Origin: Anaerostipes caccae L1-92 | GTDB taxonomy: Bacteria > Bacillota > Clostridia > Lachnospirales > Lachnospiraceae | Direction of reading: 5' to 3' | DNA: 62,500 nt | Assembly (NCBI RefSeq): GCF_014467075.1 | Contig: NZ_AP023027.1 | Location: 20,001-82,500 of the forward strand | Notes under the pieces: generated by a model | Databases searched by the model: none | What the model was told of the DNA's origin: nothing | The model's input: the letters and a program-made list of their open reading frames with translations, nothing else | Shown here: in pieces, positions 16,879 through 24,858 of the stretch | Layout of the letters: every line of letters starts with the position of its first letter | Position numbering within the stretch: position 1 is the stretch's first letter | Made by a program: the position numbers and the translations under genes

Positions 16879-17838
16879 ATGGGAAGCACAGAGGAAATGA
16901 AGTTTTTAGTTGATGTTGCGCATCTGTATTATGAGAAACAGCTGACACAGCAGCAGATTGCCAGGAAACTTCACGTGAGCCGTTCTCTCGTATCGAAGGT
17001 GCTGGTAAAGGCAAGGAAGAGCGGGGTTGTGGAAGTTGTAATTCATGATGATAAGATCCATGCCCACAAAGAATTAGAAGAACGTATGAAGGGAATCTTC
17101 GGCCTAAAGGAAATCATCTGTGCAGAGCCTATGGAAGGTCAGACAGAGGAAGAATGTACAGCACTTCAGGCCGGAAAGTATCTTGCACGAAGGCTGCCCA
17201 ATGTGAAATATGCGGCAGTTTCCGGAGGACGGATGGCAAGGGAAACGGCAATGAAGTTCACATCCCCGATTCCTTTGGAACATGTGACCTTTGTTCCGCT
17301 GTGCGGCGGTGTTGATAAGGAGTTATGGGATATTCAGGCCAACACGGTATGTGAGTACTTTGCAAGCCACTGCGGTGCCTCAGGTCTTCAGCTGCATGCC
17401 CCTATTGTTGTCGATTCAAAGGAGGCAAAAGATATTTTTATGAGCCAGCGGTTCATAGAAGAAGTGCTTCAGAAAGCAAAACAGTCAGACATTGCTTTTG
17501 TCGGAATTGGAACAGGCAGCAGATATTTTGAAATGACAAACCTCTATCTCGAAAAAGAGCAGTGTATGGAAACCGAAATGAAAGATAAAGTGAAAGGAGA
17601 TCTTATTTATAACTTCTATGATCTTCAGGGACGGCTGCTGGACTGTCCGTGGAACCGTCAAAATATGACGCTCAGCCTTGAAGATCTCCAGCAGATTCCG
17701 GAAGTGATAGGAGCTGCATATGAGACAGAAAAAGCGGAAGCAATCTATATTGCCGTGCGCAGGAAAATCATCAGCTCTCTTATCGTTACGGCTCCATTAG
17801 CAAGGCAGATCCTAAAGCTGCATTCCAGGTTTCTCTGA
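16879..17838 (+). CDS. SorC-family sugar-binding transcriptional regulator
   Basis: A 319-residue regulator with an N-terminal helix-turn-helix (residues 23-42, 'TQQQIARKLHVSRSLVSKVL') and the C-terminal sugar-phosphate-binding domain of the SorC/DeoR-like family (about 58-315). Typical ligands are phosphorylated sugars. The ligand-domain glycine motif 'VGIGTGSRY' is near residue 212. It follows the double-cupin gene and likely binds the dyad at 16032-16047. It might also control the flavoprotein operon upstream, but no matching second site was seen there. Confidence 0.87.
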   Translation: MGSTEEMKFLVDVAHLYYEKQLTQQQIARKLHVSRSLVSKVLVKARKSGVVEVVIHDDKIHAHKELEERMKGIFGLKEIICAEPMEGQTEEECTALQAGKYLARRLPNVKYAAVSGGRMARETAMKFTSPIPLEHVTFVPLCGGVDKELWDIQANTVCEYFASHCGASGLQLHAPIVVDSKEAKDIFMSQRFIEEVLQKAKQSDIAFVGIGTGSRYFEMTNLYLEKEQCMETEMKDKVKGDLIYNFYDLQGRLLDCPWNRQNMTLSLEDLQQIPEVIGAAYETEKAEAIYIAVRRKIISSLIVTAPLARQILKLHSRFL

Positions 17839-17864
17839 GAAAAAGTTTTGGGAGATACCATGAC

Positions 17865-17893
17865 TTGAAAGATCCCTGCTCTGGTTCTATAAT
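17865..17893 (+). promoter_or_regulatory. Promoter for the PPC-domain gene and asnS
   Basis: TTGAAA (17865-17870), 17-base spacer, TATAAT (17888-17893); the start codon is 49 bases downstream. Confidence 0.75.
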
Positions 17894-17941
17894 AATGAAA
17901 GACACTACTCGCTGTAACCATGAATATGAGGAGGGATTCTT

Positions 17942-18361
17942 ATGGAATACCGTAAGTTTGGAAAGCAATATGTCATAAGGCTGGAAAAAGGGGAAGAGAT
18001 TGTATCATCCATCAAAGATTTATGTGAAAAAGAAAATATAAAGCTGGGCTCTCTGTCAGGTATCGGGGCTGTAAATAAAGTAACCGCAGGTTTATTTAAG
18101 ACAGGAGAAAAGAAGTATGTAAGCAGAACTTACGAGGAAGATATGGAGATTGTTTCACTTGGCGGTAATGTTTCCCGCATGAATGGGGAAACCTATCTAC
18201 ACTTCCATATCAGTGTCGCCAATGAAGCGGGAGAAGTCCGCGGAGGACATCTTACAGAAGCCTATATCAGCGCTACCGGGGAATTGGTGCTTACAGAGAT
18301 CGAAGGAACCGTGGACCGGGAATACAGCGGCGGGATCGGATTGAATTTATTTAAATTTTAA
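17942..18361 (+). CDS. PPC (DUF296) domain protein
   Basis: A 139-residue single-domain protein of the PPC/DUF296 family, which forms trimers and in plants is joined to AT-hooks; bacterial members are often called DNA-binding proteins without proof. Family features seen are '[15 protein letters not shown]' near residue 38 and the metal-site-like histidines in '[20 protein letters not shown]' near 86-105. It lies 16 bases before asnS under a shared promoter. A link between the two functions is not evident. RBS GAGGAGG. Confidence 0.85.
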   Translation: MEYRKFGKQYVIRLEKGEEIVSSIKDLCEKENIKLGSLSGIGAVNKVTAGLFKTGEKKYVSRTYEEDMEIVSLGGNVSRMNGETYLHFHISVANEAGEVRGGHLTEAYISATGELVLTEIEGTVDREYSGGIGLNLFKF

Positions 18362-18377
18362 GAGGAGAAGCAGAGAA

Positions 18378-19763
18378 GTGCAGATATTAACAGGGAGACA
18401 GATTTATAAACAGTATAAAGAGTATAACCAGAAAGAACTGAGTCTGTGCGGATGGGTCAGGAGCAACCGGGACTCCAGGGACTTTGGGTTTCTTGTGATC
18501 AACGACGGAACTTTTTTTGAACCAATCCAGATCGTATACGGCAAAGAACTTTCAAACTTTACTGAGGTGAAAAAGCTGTCTGTCGGGACCGCGGTGATTG
18601 TGAAAGGAATTCTCACAGAGACACCGGATGCCAGACAGCCGTTTGAGATACAGGCAGAGTCCGTAGAAGTGGAGGGTGAATCTCCGTCTGATTATCCGCT
18701 TCAGAAGAAACGGCATTCGTTTGAATATCTGAGAACGATCGCCCATTTAAGGCCGAGGGCCAACACATTTCAGGCGGTGTACAGAGTCCGTTCGCTGATT
18801 GCCTATGCTATCCATAAGTTTTTTATGGAGAGAGATTTTGTCTATGTGCACACACCGATCATTTCGGGACAGGACTGTGAGGGCGCAGGGGAAATGTTTC
18901 AGGTGACAACGCTTGACCTGGAGGAACTTTCCCAGGGTAAAAAGCTGGATTACAGAGAAGATTTTTTTGAGAGAGAAACCAGCCTCACAGTCAGCGGACA
19001 GCTGAATGGAGAAGCCTTTGCCCAGGCTTTCCGAAATATCTATACGTTTGGACCGACATTTCGGGCGGAGGAAAGCAACACTACCAGGCATGCGGCAGAA
19101 TTTTGGATGATCGAACCGGAGATGGCTTTTGCAGACCTGGAAGATAATATGCTGCTTGCGGAACATATGATCAAATATATCATTCAATATGTTTTGGAGC
19201 AGGCTCCGGAAGAAATGGGATTTTTTAATAAATTTGTAGACAAAGGTCTGCTGGACCGCCTGCACCATGTGGCGGAGTCAGAATTTGCAAGGATTACCTA
19301 CACAGAGGCCATAGATATTTTGAAAGAGCACAATAATATGTTTCAATATCCGGTATCCTGGGGAACTGATTTACAGACAGAGCATGAGCGGTATCTGACG
19401 GAAAAAGTATTTAAGAAACCTGTATTTGTGACAGACTATCCGAAGGAGATTAAGGCATTTTATATGAAACAGAATCCGGATGGAAAGACGGTGGCGGCAG
19501 TGGATCTTTTGGTGCCGGGAATCGGGGAGATCATCGGGGGAAGCCAGAGAGAGGATGATCTGGAGAAACTTCAAATGCGGATGGGCGAGCTGGAAATGAA
19601 TCTGTCTGACTATGATTTTTATCTGGATTTGAGAAAGTACGGTTCCACCAGACATTCAGGATTTGGGCTTGGATTTGAGAGAATGGTGATGTACTTGACG
19701 GGAATGGCAAATATCCGGGATGTGATACCGTTTCCGAGGACTGCGGGAAAATGTGAGTTTTAA
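18378..19763 (+). CDS. asnS: Asparaginyl-tRNA synthetase
   Basis: A 461-residue class IIb aminoacyl-tRNA synthetase that charges tRNA-Asn. It has an N-terminal OB-fold anticodon-binding domain (about 15-100), class II motif 2 around '[11 protein letters not shown]' (about residue 230) and motif 3 '[11 protein letters not shown]' near the C-terminus. Blocks such as '[10 protein letters not shown]' distinguish AsnRS from AspRS. The start is GTG at 18378, after AGAGGAG 11-17 bases upstream. A tRNA-Asn gene lies at the start of the window. No T-box leader is present; the gene is read through from the PPC-domain gene. Confidence 0.95.
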   Translation: MQILTGRQIYKQYKEYNQKELSLCGWVRSNRDSRDFGFLVINDGTFFEPIQIVYGKELSNFTEVKKLSVGTAVIVKGILTETPDARQPFEIQAESVEVEGESPSDYPLQKKRHSFEYLRTIAHLRPRANTFQAVYRVRSLIAYAIHKFFMERDFVYVHTPIISGQDCEGAGEMFQVTTLDLEELSQGKKLDYREDFFERETSLTVSGQLNGEAFAQAFRNIYTFGPTFRAEESNTTRHAAEFWMIEPEMAFADLEDNMLLAEHMIKYIIQYVLEQAPEEMGFFNKFVDKGLLDRLHHVAESEFARITYTEAIDILKEHNNMFQYPVSWGTDLQTEHERYLTEKVFKKPVFVTDYPKEIKAFYMKQNPDGKTVAAVDLLVPGIGEIIGGSQREDDLEKLQMRMGELEMNLSDYDFYLDLRKYGSTRHSGFGLGFERMVMYLTGMANIRDVIPFPRTAGKCEF

Positions 19764-19792
19764 ACAAAACATAATAGTTGAGATGACTTAAA

Positions 19793-19821
19793 AATGGAAG
19801 CGGACAGTGCTTCCATTTTTT
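19793..19821 (+). terminator. Terminator after asnS
   Basis: AATGGAAGC (19793-19801) / GCTTCCATT (19809-19817), a 9-bp stem with a T run to 19821. Confidence 0.88.
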
Positions 19822-19870
19822 TGTATAGAATAAGCAAAAATACATATGCTATGAAAAAAGAGGTGGTTTG

Positions 19871-20473
19871 ATGCATTCCTTATGGCAGGAAAAAATAGAG
19901 TTTCCATATTATCCGATTTTGAAAACAGATAAGCAAGTTGATATATTATATCTGGAGGCATCCCTTCAGAACGCAGTGGAGGCTCATTTCCAAAAAGAAC
20001 AGGGAAAATCTGTGATGATCATGGAAGAGAAAACTATTGCGGACATGACGGAGCTCGGAGGAATGGGAATCATTAAAGGAGAAACTAAAGAAGAGATCAA
20101 AGATCTGCACAGACTGAGGGATTATATACAGGGAAGGAATATTCCCTGTGACATGGTCGTGGAATCCGACACCTGTATCTGGGTCCATCCGATCAAACTG
20201 TTTTTGTTTATGACAGAGGGAATCGATGTATATGAACAGATGAAAGTGATGGGGCGTAAGGGCAATAAACTGGACACGGGAACCGTTTATATCACGGCAG
20301 ATACGGTTGTTGAAAAGAAAGAAAAGGAACCGCTTTATGTTCACGCATTTTTAAGCAAAGAATTTCCGCGGATCGAAAAACCATACAAGGAAATGCGAAG
20401 GTACGGAGACTGCTGGCTTATCTGTACAGAGGAAGAAACAGCAGAAGGAAGTGATTTCTCCTGGATTATATGA
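19871..20473 (+). CDS. Hypothetical protein (200 residues)
   Basis: An uncharacterised soluble protein with a mixed charged and hydrophobic composition, no signal peptide and no membrane segment. No catalytic motif or known domain was recognised. The tryptophan and aromatic residues in 'CIWVHPIKLFLFMTEG' and 'YGDCWLICTEEE' suggest a folded core. The start is the ATG at 19871 with GAGGTGG upstream; a TTG one codon earlier is less likely. It lies 31 bases before a YqeY-like gene and may share its transcript. Coding confidence rests on length, ribosome site and codon pattern. Confidence 0.7.
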   Translation: MHSLWQEKIEFPYYPILKTDKQVDILYLEASLQNAVEAHFQKEQGKSVMIMEEKTIADMTELGGMGIIKGETKEEIKDLHRLRDYIQGRNIPCDMVVESDTCIWVHPIKLFLFMTEGIDVYEQMKVMGRKGNKLDTGTVYITADTVVEKKEKEPLYVHAFLSKEFPRIEKPYKEMRRYGDCWLICTEEETAEGSDFSWII

Positions 20474-20504
20474 TAGAATAAAAACAAAAAATCAGGAGGA
20501 CATT

Positions 20505-20951
20505 ATGAGCAAGATTGAAGAAATCAGAAAAGAAATGGTAGCAGCCATGAAAAATAAGGATAAAGCAAGAAAAGAAGCTTTGTCTATGCTGTTAAGCGCA
20601 TTAAAAAATGCACAGATCGATAAAAGAGAAGACCTCACGGAGGCCGAAGAAAATACAATTATTGCAAAAGAGATGAAACAGACAAAAGAAACCCTGGAAT
20701 CCTGTCCGGCAGAGCGCACAGATATCATTGAGGAATGTAATATACGCCTGGCGGTCATCAAAGAATTCGCTCCTGAGGAAATGAGTGAGGAGCAGATTAA
20801 TTCAGAGATTGATGCGGTGCTCGCGGAACTTGGCATTGAAACTCCAACAGCAAAAGACAAAGGTAAGATCATGAAAAGCCTAATGCCAAGGGTGAAAGGA
20901 AAAGCCGACGGCAAACTTGTCAATCAGCTTGTGGCTGCAAGGATCGGATAG
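20505..20951 (+). CDS. yqeY: GatB/YqeY domain protein
   Basis: A 148-residue YqeY-like protein: an all-helical stand-alone version of the C-terminal tRNA-handling domain of the GatB amidotransferase subunit. The start is the ATG at 20505, preceded by AGGAGG. Length and the 'KDKARKEALSMLLSALKNAQ' opening are typical. In other Firmicutes yqeY neighbours rpsU; here it precedes an isochorismatase-family gene by eight bases. The function is not established, but a role in tRNA or misacylation handling is suspected. Confidence 0.87.
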   Translation: MSKIEEIRKEMVAAMKNKDKARKEALSMLLSALKNAQIDKREDLTEAEENTIIAKEMKQTKETLESCPAERTDIIEECNIRLAVIKEFAPEEMSEEQINSEIDAVLAELGIETPTAKDKGKIMKSLMPRVKGKADGKLVNQLVAARIG

Positions 20952-20959
20952 GGGGCTGT

Positions 20960-21496
20960 ATGGAACATATTTTAGTGGTTGTCGACATGCAGAATGACTT
21001 CATAGACGGTGCCCTGGGGACTAAAGAAGCAAGGGAGATTGTTGAGGCAGCGGCAGAGAAGATAAGAGAGTTTAAAGGCAGTATCTACGGAACATTAGAT
21101 ACTCACTCTAAAGATTATCTCAGTACACAGGAAGGTAAAAATCTGCCTGTTCCCCACTGTATCCTGGGTGAAGAGGGATGGGCACTGCATCCTGATATCA
21201 TGGATGCCATCTCTGAGACAGAAGCGGAAGTGATGGACTTCTGCCGGAAAGATACATTTGGCTCCATTGAACTGTGCGAACTGCTGAAGCAGAAATATGA
21301 GGGTAAGGACGCCGAGATTGAATTCATAGGCCTGTGCACGGATATCTGCGTGATATCCAATGCACTTATGGTAAAGGCGGCCCTTCCTGAAGCAAAACTG
21401 ATCGTCCACGCGGACCTTTGCGCAGGAGTGACAAAAGAAAGCCATGACAATGCCCTGAGTGCAATGAAGATGTGTCAGGTGGACATACAATTCTAA
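20960..21496 (+). CDS. Isochorismatase-family cysteine hydrolase (nicotinamidase-like)
   Basis: A 178-residue hydrolase of the isochorismatase/nicotinamidase superfamily. The expected triad is visible: Asp9 in 'VVDMQNDF', Lys97 in 'FCRKDTFGS' and Cys130 in 'GLCTDICVISNA'. Nicotinamidase (nicotinamide to nicotinate, NAD salvage) is the most probable activity given the short length and 'DMQNDFI' start, but other amidases in the family cannot be excluded. RBS AGGGGGC, eight bases after the yqeY stop. A strong terminator follows. Confidence 0.83.
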   Translation: MEHILVVVDMQNDFIDGALGTKEAREIVEAAAEKIREFKGSIYGTLDTHSKDYLSTQEGKNLPVPHCILGEEGWALHPDIMDAISETEAEVMDFCRKDTFGSIELCELLKQKYEGKDAEIEFIGLCTDICVISNALMVKAALPEAKLIVHADLCAGVTKESHDNALSAMKMCQVDIQF

Positions 21497-21519
21497 ATAA
21501 GAATCCTTTTAAATAAAAT

Positions 21520-21572
21520 GGGACGGTCACACCAGCTAAAAAAAATATTTAGCTGGCGGCAGTCCCGTTTTT
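21520..21572 (+). terminator. Terminator after the cysteine hydrolase gene
   Basis: Outer GGGAC/GTCCC (21520-21524, 21562-21566) and inner CAGCTAAA/TTTAGCTG (21533-21540, 21548-21555) stems, then a T run at 21568-21572. Confidence 0.85.
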
Positions 21573-21609
21573 GTCCCTTAAAAGACTTAAAAAATTGCTG
21601 AGTTTTTTC

Positions 21610-21689
21610 CGGCAGATAGTATATCCATTTTCTGCATGATTGGAGTGAGGCATTCTAAGAGCCGAACAGAAATCATGTAGAAAATGTCA
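21610..21689 (-). repeat. Post-stop hairpin repeat, copy 1
   Basis: Read on the minus strand the element starts with TGACATTTT, where TGA is the stop codon of the rubredoxin-GOGAT gene. It forms a 16-bp stem (21686-21671 with 21641-21626) around the loop motif GTTCGGCTCTTAGAATGCC, then ends AAAATGGATATACTATCTG. Near-identical sequence is at 35754-35840. Confidence 0.75.
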
Positions 21690-23081
21690 CACATGTTCAA
21701 TGTCCGTATACTCTGATATTTCCCTGTTGGTTGTCCTGAGATCTGAAACACTAAGATCATGGATATTTGCGTGGCCGGTAATGCGTCCGAACATTTCCAG
21801 CTCAGACCTGCACACATTCAGGTAGTTGCAGAGCCGTTTGGCCGAATGATCGATATGAAGCCGTTTTCTCAATTCTTCATCCTGGGTGGCAACGCCGACC
21901 GGACACTGTCCTGTGTTGCAGATACGATACTGCTGGCAGGCAGCAGCTACAAGAGCAGCCGAAGCGATCGCCACGGCATCTGCACCCATGGCCAGTGCTT
22001 TCGCAAAATCCCCCGGAAGCCTGAGTCCTCCGGTGATGACCAGATCCATGGAAAGATGATGCCGGTCCAGATATTTTCTGGCTCTGGACAGTGCAAAGAT
22101 CGTAGGGATGGAAGTGTTGTCCTTTAATGTCCGTGGACTGGCACCTGTGGCCCCGCCCCGCCCGTCTATGGTGACAAAGTCGGCATCGGCATATGCAATC
22201 CATTCAAGATCCTGTTCGATATGTCCGGCTGCGATCTTTACGCCTACTGGTCTTCCGCCGGAGGTATCTTTCAGCCAGTCTACCATTGTCTTTAAATCCT
22301 CTTTGGAATTAAGATTCGGAAACTTGGAGGGGCTGATGACATCCTCACCTAAAGGCTTATTTCTGATCTTTGCAATCTCCGGGGTAACTTTGTCTCCGGG
22401 CAGGTGTCCGCCCATGCCGGGCTTGGTTCCCTGTCCGATTTTAATTTCTATGGCATCTGCGCTGCGGAGATTTTCTTCTGTGACACTGTACAGGTTCGGA
22501 ACATATTCAAATATGTACTTGTAAGCTGCCTGCCGTTCTTCGGGAAGGATTCCTCCTTCGCCGCTGCACATGGCGGTCTTGGACATGGCGCTGCCTTTTG
22601 CAAGTGCGGTTTTTAACTCTTTGGATAAGGCACCGAAAGACATATGGGATACATAGATGGGGTGATATATTTCCATTGGCTTTTTGGCTTTTTTACCGAT
22701 CACTGTTTTGGTGTCCACAGGATCGCCCGCATTTAGTGGTGCCGGGTTCAGCTGAGCGCCCATGATTAAAATATCATCCCAGGATATCATGGGCTTTAAG
22801 GTGCCCATGGCATCAACGACTGACGAACCCGTAAGAGCCATCTGATGTATGGCATCCATCTGCGGAAATTCTTTTGAATCAGATTTTGCAAAAGCATCGG
22901 GGTAAGCCAGGGGGTTATCTTTTATGGGCGAAGGAGTTCTTTTGCCTTCTGCGGGTTCAAATTTATCTTTTGATGCCTTGCAGACCGGACATGTATAGTC
23001 AGCTTCCAGCTGGGAAAAGGGGACGGATTCACTTTCCTCGTCGTAGACGTAGCCGCAGATACTGCATTTAAAAATACTCAT
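21687..23081 (-). CDS. Rubredoxin-glutamate synthase-like fusion protein
   Basis: A 464-residue protein. Residues 1-40 are a rubredoxin with iron ligands Cys6, Cys9, Cys31 and Cys34. Residues about 95-450 match the FMN-binding, (beta/alpha)8 synthase domain of glutamate synthase, including 'SHMSFGALSKEL', 'GQGTKPGMGGHLPG', 'GRGGATGASP' and the [3Fe-4S]-type 'CNTGQCPVG'. It lacks the glutaminase domain, so it is not an ordinary GOGAT; electrons may pass from rubredoxin to FMN. The RBS region is GGAGG. A Fur/PerR-like palindrome (23149-23167) lies in the divergent region with tatD. The stop codon is the first base triplet of a hairpin repeat. Confidence 0.85.
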   Translation of the reverse strand: MSIFKCSICGYVYDEESESVPFSQLEADYTCPVCKASKDKFEPAEGKRTPSPIKDNPLAYPDAFAKSDSKEFPQMDAIHQMALTGSSVVDAMGTLKPMISWDDILIMGAQLNPAPLNAGDPVDTKTVIGKKAKKPMEIYHPIYVSHMSFGALSKELKTALAKGSAMSKTAMCSGEGGILPEERQAAYKYIFEYVPNLYSVTEENLRSADAIEIKIGQGTKPGMGGHLPGDKVTPEIAKIRNKPLGEDVISPSKFPNLNSKEDLKTMVDWLKDTSGGRPVGVKIAAGHIEQDLEWIAYADADFVTIDGRGGATGASPRTLKDNTSIPTIFALSRARKYLDRHHLSMDLVITGGLRLPGDFAKALAMGADAVAIASAALVAAACQQYRICNTGQCPVGVATQDEELRKRLHIDHSAKRLCNYLNVCRSELEMFGRITGHANIHDLSVSDLRTTNREISEYTDIEHV

Positions 23082-23139
23082 AAAAAACCTCCGATTCGTG
23101 TTATAATAAAAAATATTGTCTTGTGTAATAGATACAGCC

Positions 23140-23169
23140 TTGCAATGAAATAAGAATTATTCTTATTAT
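23140..23169 (+). promoter_or_regulatory. Promoter for tatD-rsmA
   Basis: TTGCAA (23140-23145), 18-base spacer, TATTAT (23164-23169). The spacer is almost filled by the palindrome at 23149-23167, so a protein bound there would block this promoter. The divergent gene may use TTACAC/TATAAC (17-base spacing) at about 23127-23099. Confidence 0.5.
23149..23167. promoter_or_regulatory. Fur/PerR-family-like palindrome
   Basis: AATAAGAAT-T-ATTCTTATT is a perfect 9-1-9 dyad. It has the 7-1-7 architecture and the central AAT-N-ATT shared by Fur-superfamily boxes (PerR, Fur, Zur). It lies between the rubredoxin-GOGAT gene and tatD. The regulator is not in the window. Confidence 0.55.
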
Positions 23170-23223
23170 ACCATATGAATGAGAAATTGTATCAGAGTGA
23201 AAACAATTTTTGGAGGAAGGAAC

Positions 23224-23997
23224 ATGATTTTTGAAACCCATGCTCATTATGACGATGAGCAGTTTGACAAAGACCGGGAAGAACTGCTGGATTCCATGGA
23301 GAAGAATGGGATCGGGACCATTGTAAACATTGGTTCCAATATGGAAACGTCACGGTGGACGGTAAAAGCTGCAGATAAGTATCCGTTTCTTTATGGCGCG
23401 GTGGGGGTTCATCCGTCAGATACCGGTGAAATGAAAACAAAGGATCTGGCTGAGCTTAAAAAATATGCATCAAATCCCAAGATTCTGGCTATTGGAGAGA
23501 TTGGACTGGATTATTACTGGGATGAACCCGAACGTCCTATACAGAAAAAATGGTTTGAAGCACAGATGGAGCTCGCCAGGGAGACAAAGCTTCCGATGGT
23601 GATCCACAGCCGGGATGCCGCGAAAGATACAGAGGATATGATGCGGGCAGCCCGCGCCGAGGAGATTGGGGGAGTGGTTCACTGCTTTTCTTACCCAAAA
23701 GAAATGGCGAGGAAGTTTTTAGATATGGGATTTTATCTTGGAATCGGAGGAGTTGTCACATTTAAAAACAGCAGGACATTAAAAGAGGTTGTCTCCTATG
23801 CACCGCTGGACAGAATTTTGCTGGAGACGGACAGCCCTTATCTTTCTCCGGAACCAAACCGGGGAAAGAGAAATTCTTCTTTAAATCTGCCGTATGTGGC
23901 AGAACAGATTGCCGCACTCAAAGGGATCAGCACAAAGGAAATTATTGAGGTCACAGAACAAAATGCCAGGAACATGTACCGGATGAAAGAGGTTTAG
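23224..23997 (+). CDS. tatD: TatD-family metal-dependent hydrolase/DNase
   Basis: A 257-residue TIM-barrel metal-dependent hydrolase. Metal ligands are visible as His6 and His8 in 'ETHAHYDD', 'GEIGLDYYW', 'VIHSRDA', 'HCFSY' and 'LLETDSPYL'. Family members act as 3'-5' DNases, and D-aminoacyl or other amidohydrolase roles have also been proposed. The start is the ATG at 23224 after GGAGGAAGG. The rsmA start follows the stop codon directly. In many Firmicutes rnmV (5S maturase) sits between the two genes; here it is absent. Confidence 0.9.
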   Translation: MIFETHAHYDDEQFDKDREELLDSMEKNGIGTIVNIGSNMETSRWTVKAADKYPFLYGAVGVHPSDTGEMKTKDLAELKKYASNPKILAIGEIGLDYYWDEPERPIQKKWFEAQMELARETKLPMVIHSRDAAKDTEDMMRAARAEEIGGVVHCFSYPKEMARKFLDMGFYLGIGGVVTFKNSRTLKEVVSYAPLDRILLETDSPYLSPEPNRGKRNSSLNLPYVAEQIAALKGISTKEIIEVTEQNARNMYRMKEV

Positions 23998-24858
23998 ATG
24001 GAGAAGTTAAGCAGCCCTAAAAAAACAATAGAAATCATTCAAAAGTATAACTTTGATTTTCAGAAGAAGTTCGGACAGAATTTCCTGATTGACAGTCATG
24101 TGCTTGAGAAGATTATAGACGCAGCAAATATAACAGAGGACGATTTTGTGCTGGAGATCGGACCGGGTATCGGCACGATGACCCAGTATCTTTCAGAACA
24201 TGCCAGGGAAGTCATGGCTGTGGAGATCGATCACAATCTGATACCGATCCTTAAAGAAACTCTGGCCGGATATGACAATGTGGAAGTGCTGAATGAAGAT
24301 ATTCTGAAGGTAGATATAGGAAAGATTGCAGAAAAGAAAAATCAGGGGAGACCGATCAAAGTCGTGGCAAATCTGCCCTATTATATTACAACGCCAATTA
24401 TCATGGGACTGTTTGAAAAGAATGTCCCTATGAACAGCCTTACGGTTATGGTACAGAAAGAAGTGGCACAGAGGATGCAGGCAGGACCGGGTACAAAAGA
24501 TTACGGTGCACTGTCACTGGCTGTCCAGTTTTACGCCGAACCGTATATTGTGGCCAATGTGCCGCCAAACTGTTTTATGCCCCGCCCGAAAGTGGGATCA
24601 GCTGTTATTCGTCTGACAAGATATAAGGATATGCCAGTAAAGGTAAAAAATGAACAGCTGATGTTTTCCATTATCAGGGCCTCTTTTAACCAGAGAAGAA
24701 AAACACTTCAGAATGGGATTAATAATAGCAGTACACTCCATTTTTCTAAAGAACAGGTAGTAGACGCTTTGGATAAAATGGGACTATCGCCGAAGATTCG
24801 TGGTGAGGCACTGAGCCTTGAACAGTTTGCAAGGCTCAGTGACCTGCTGGAGGGCTAG
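23998..24858 (+). CDS. rsmA: 16S rRNA dimethyladenosine transferase
   Basis: A 286-residue SAM-dependent methyltransferase (KsgA) that dimethylates two adjacent adenosines in helix 45 of 16S rRNA. Seen are 'KKFGQNFLID' near residue 24, the SAM motif 'VLEIGPGIGTMTQYL' near 48, and the target-base motif 'NLPYYITTP' near 123. Length is typical. The ATG immediately follows the tatD stop codon. Its stop codon shares CTAG with the stop of the convergent gene. Confidence 0.95.
   Translation: MEKLSSPKKTIEIIQKYNFDFQKKFGQNFLIDSHVLEKIIDAANITEDDFVLEIGPGIGTMTQYLSEHAREVMAVEIDHNLIPILKETLAGYDNVEVLNEDILKVDIGKIAEKKNQGRPIKVVANLPYYITTPIIMGLFEKNVPMNSLTVMVQKEVAQRMQAGPGTKDYGALSLAVQFYAEPYIVANVPPNCFMPRPKVGSAVIRLTRYKDMPVKVKNEQLMFSIIRASFNQRRKTLQNGINNSSTLHFSKEQVVDALDKMGLSPKIRGEALSLEQFARLSDLLEG

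Noticed and set aside
18340..18378. T-box riboswitch before asnS
   Set aside because: Only 16 bases separate asnS from the upstream gene, and no specifier or T-box sequence is present upstream of the shared promoter.
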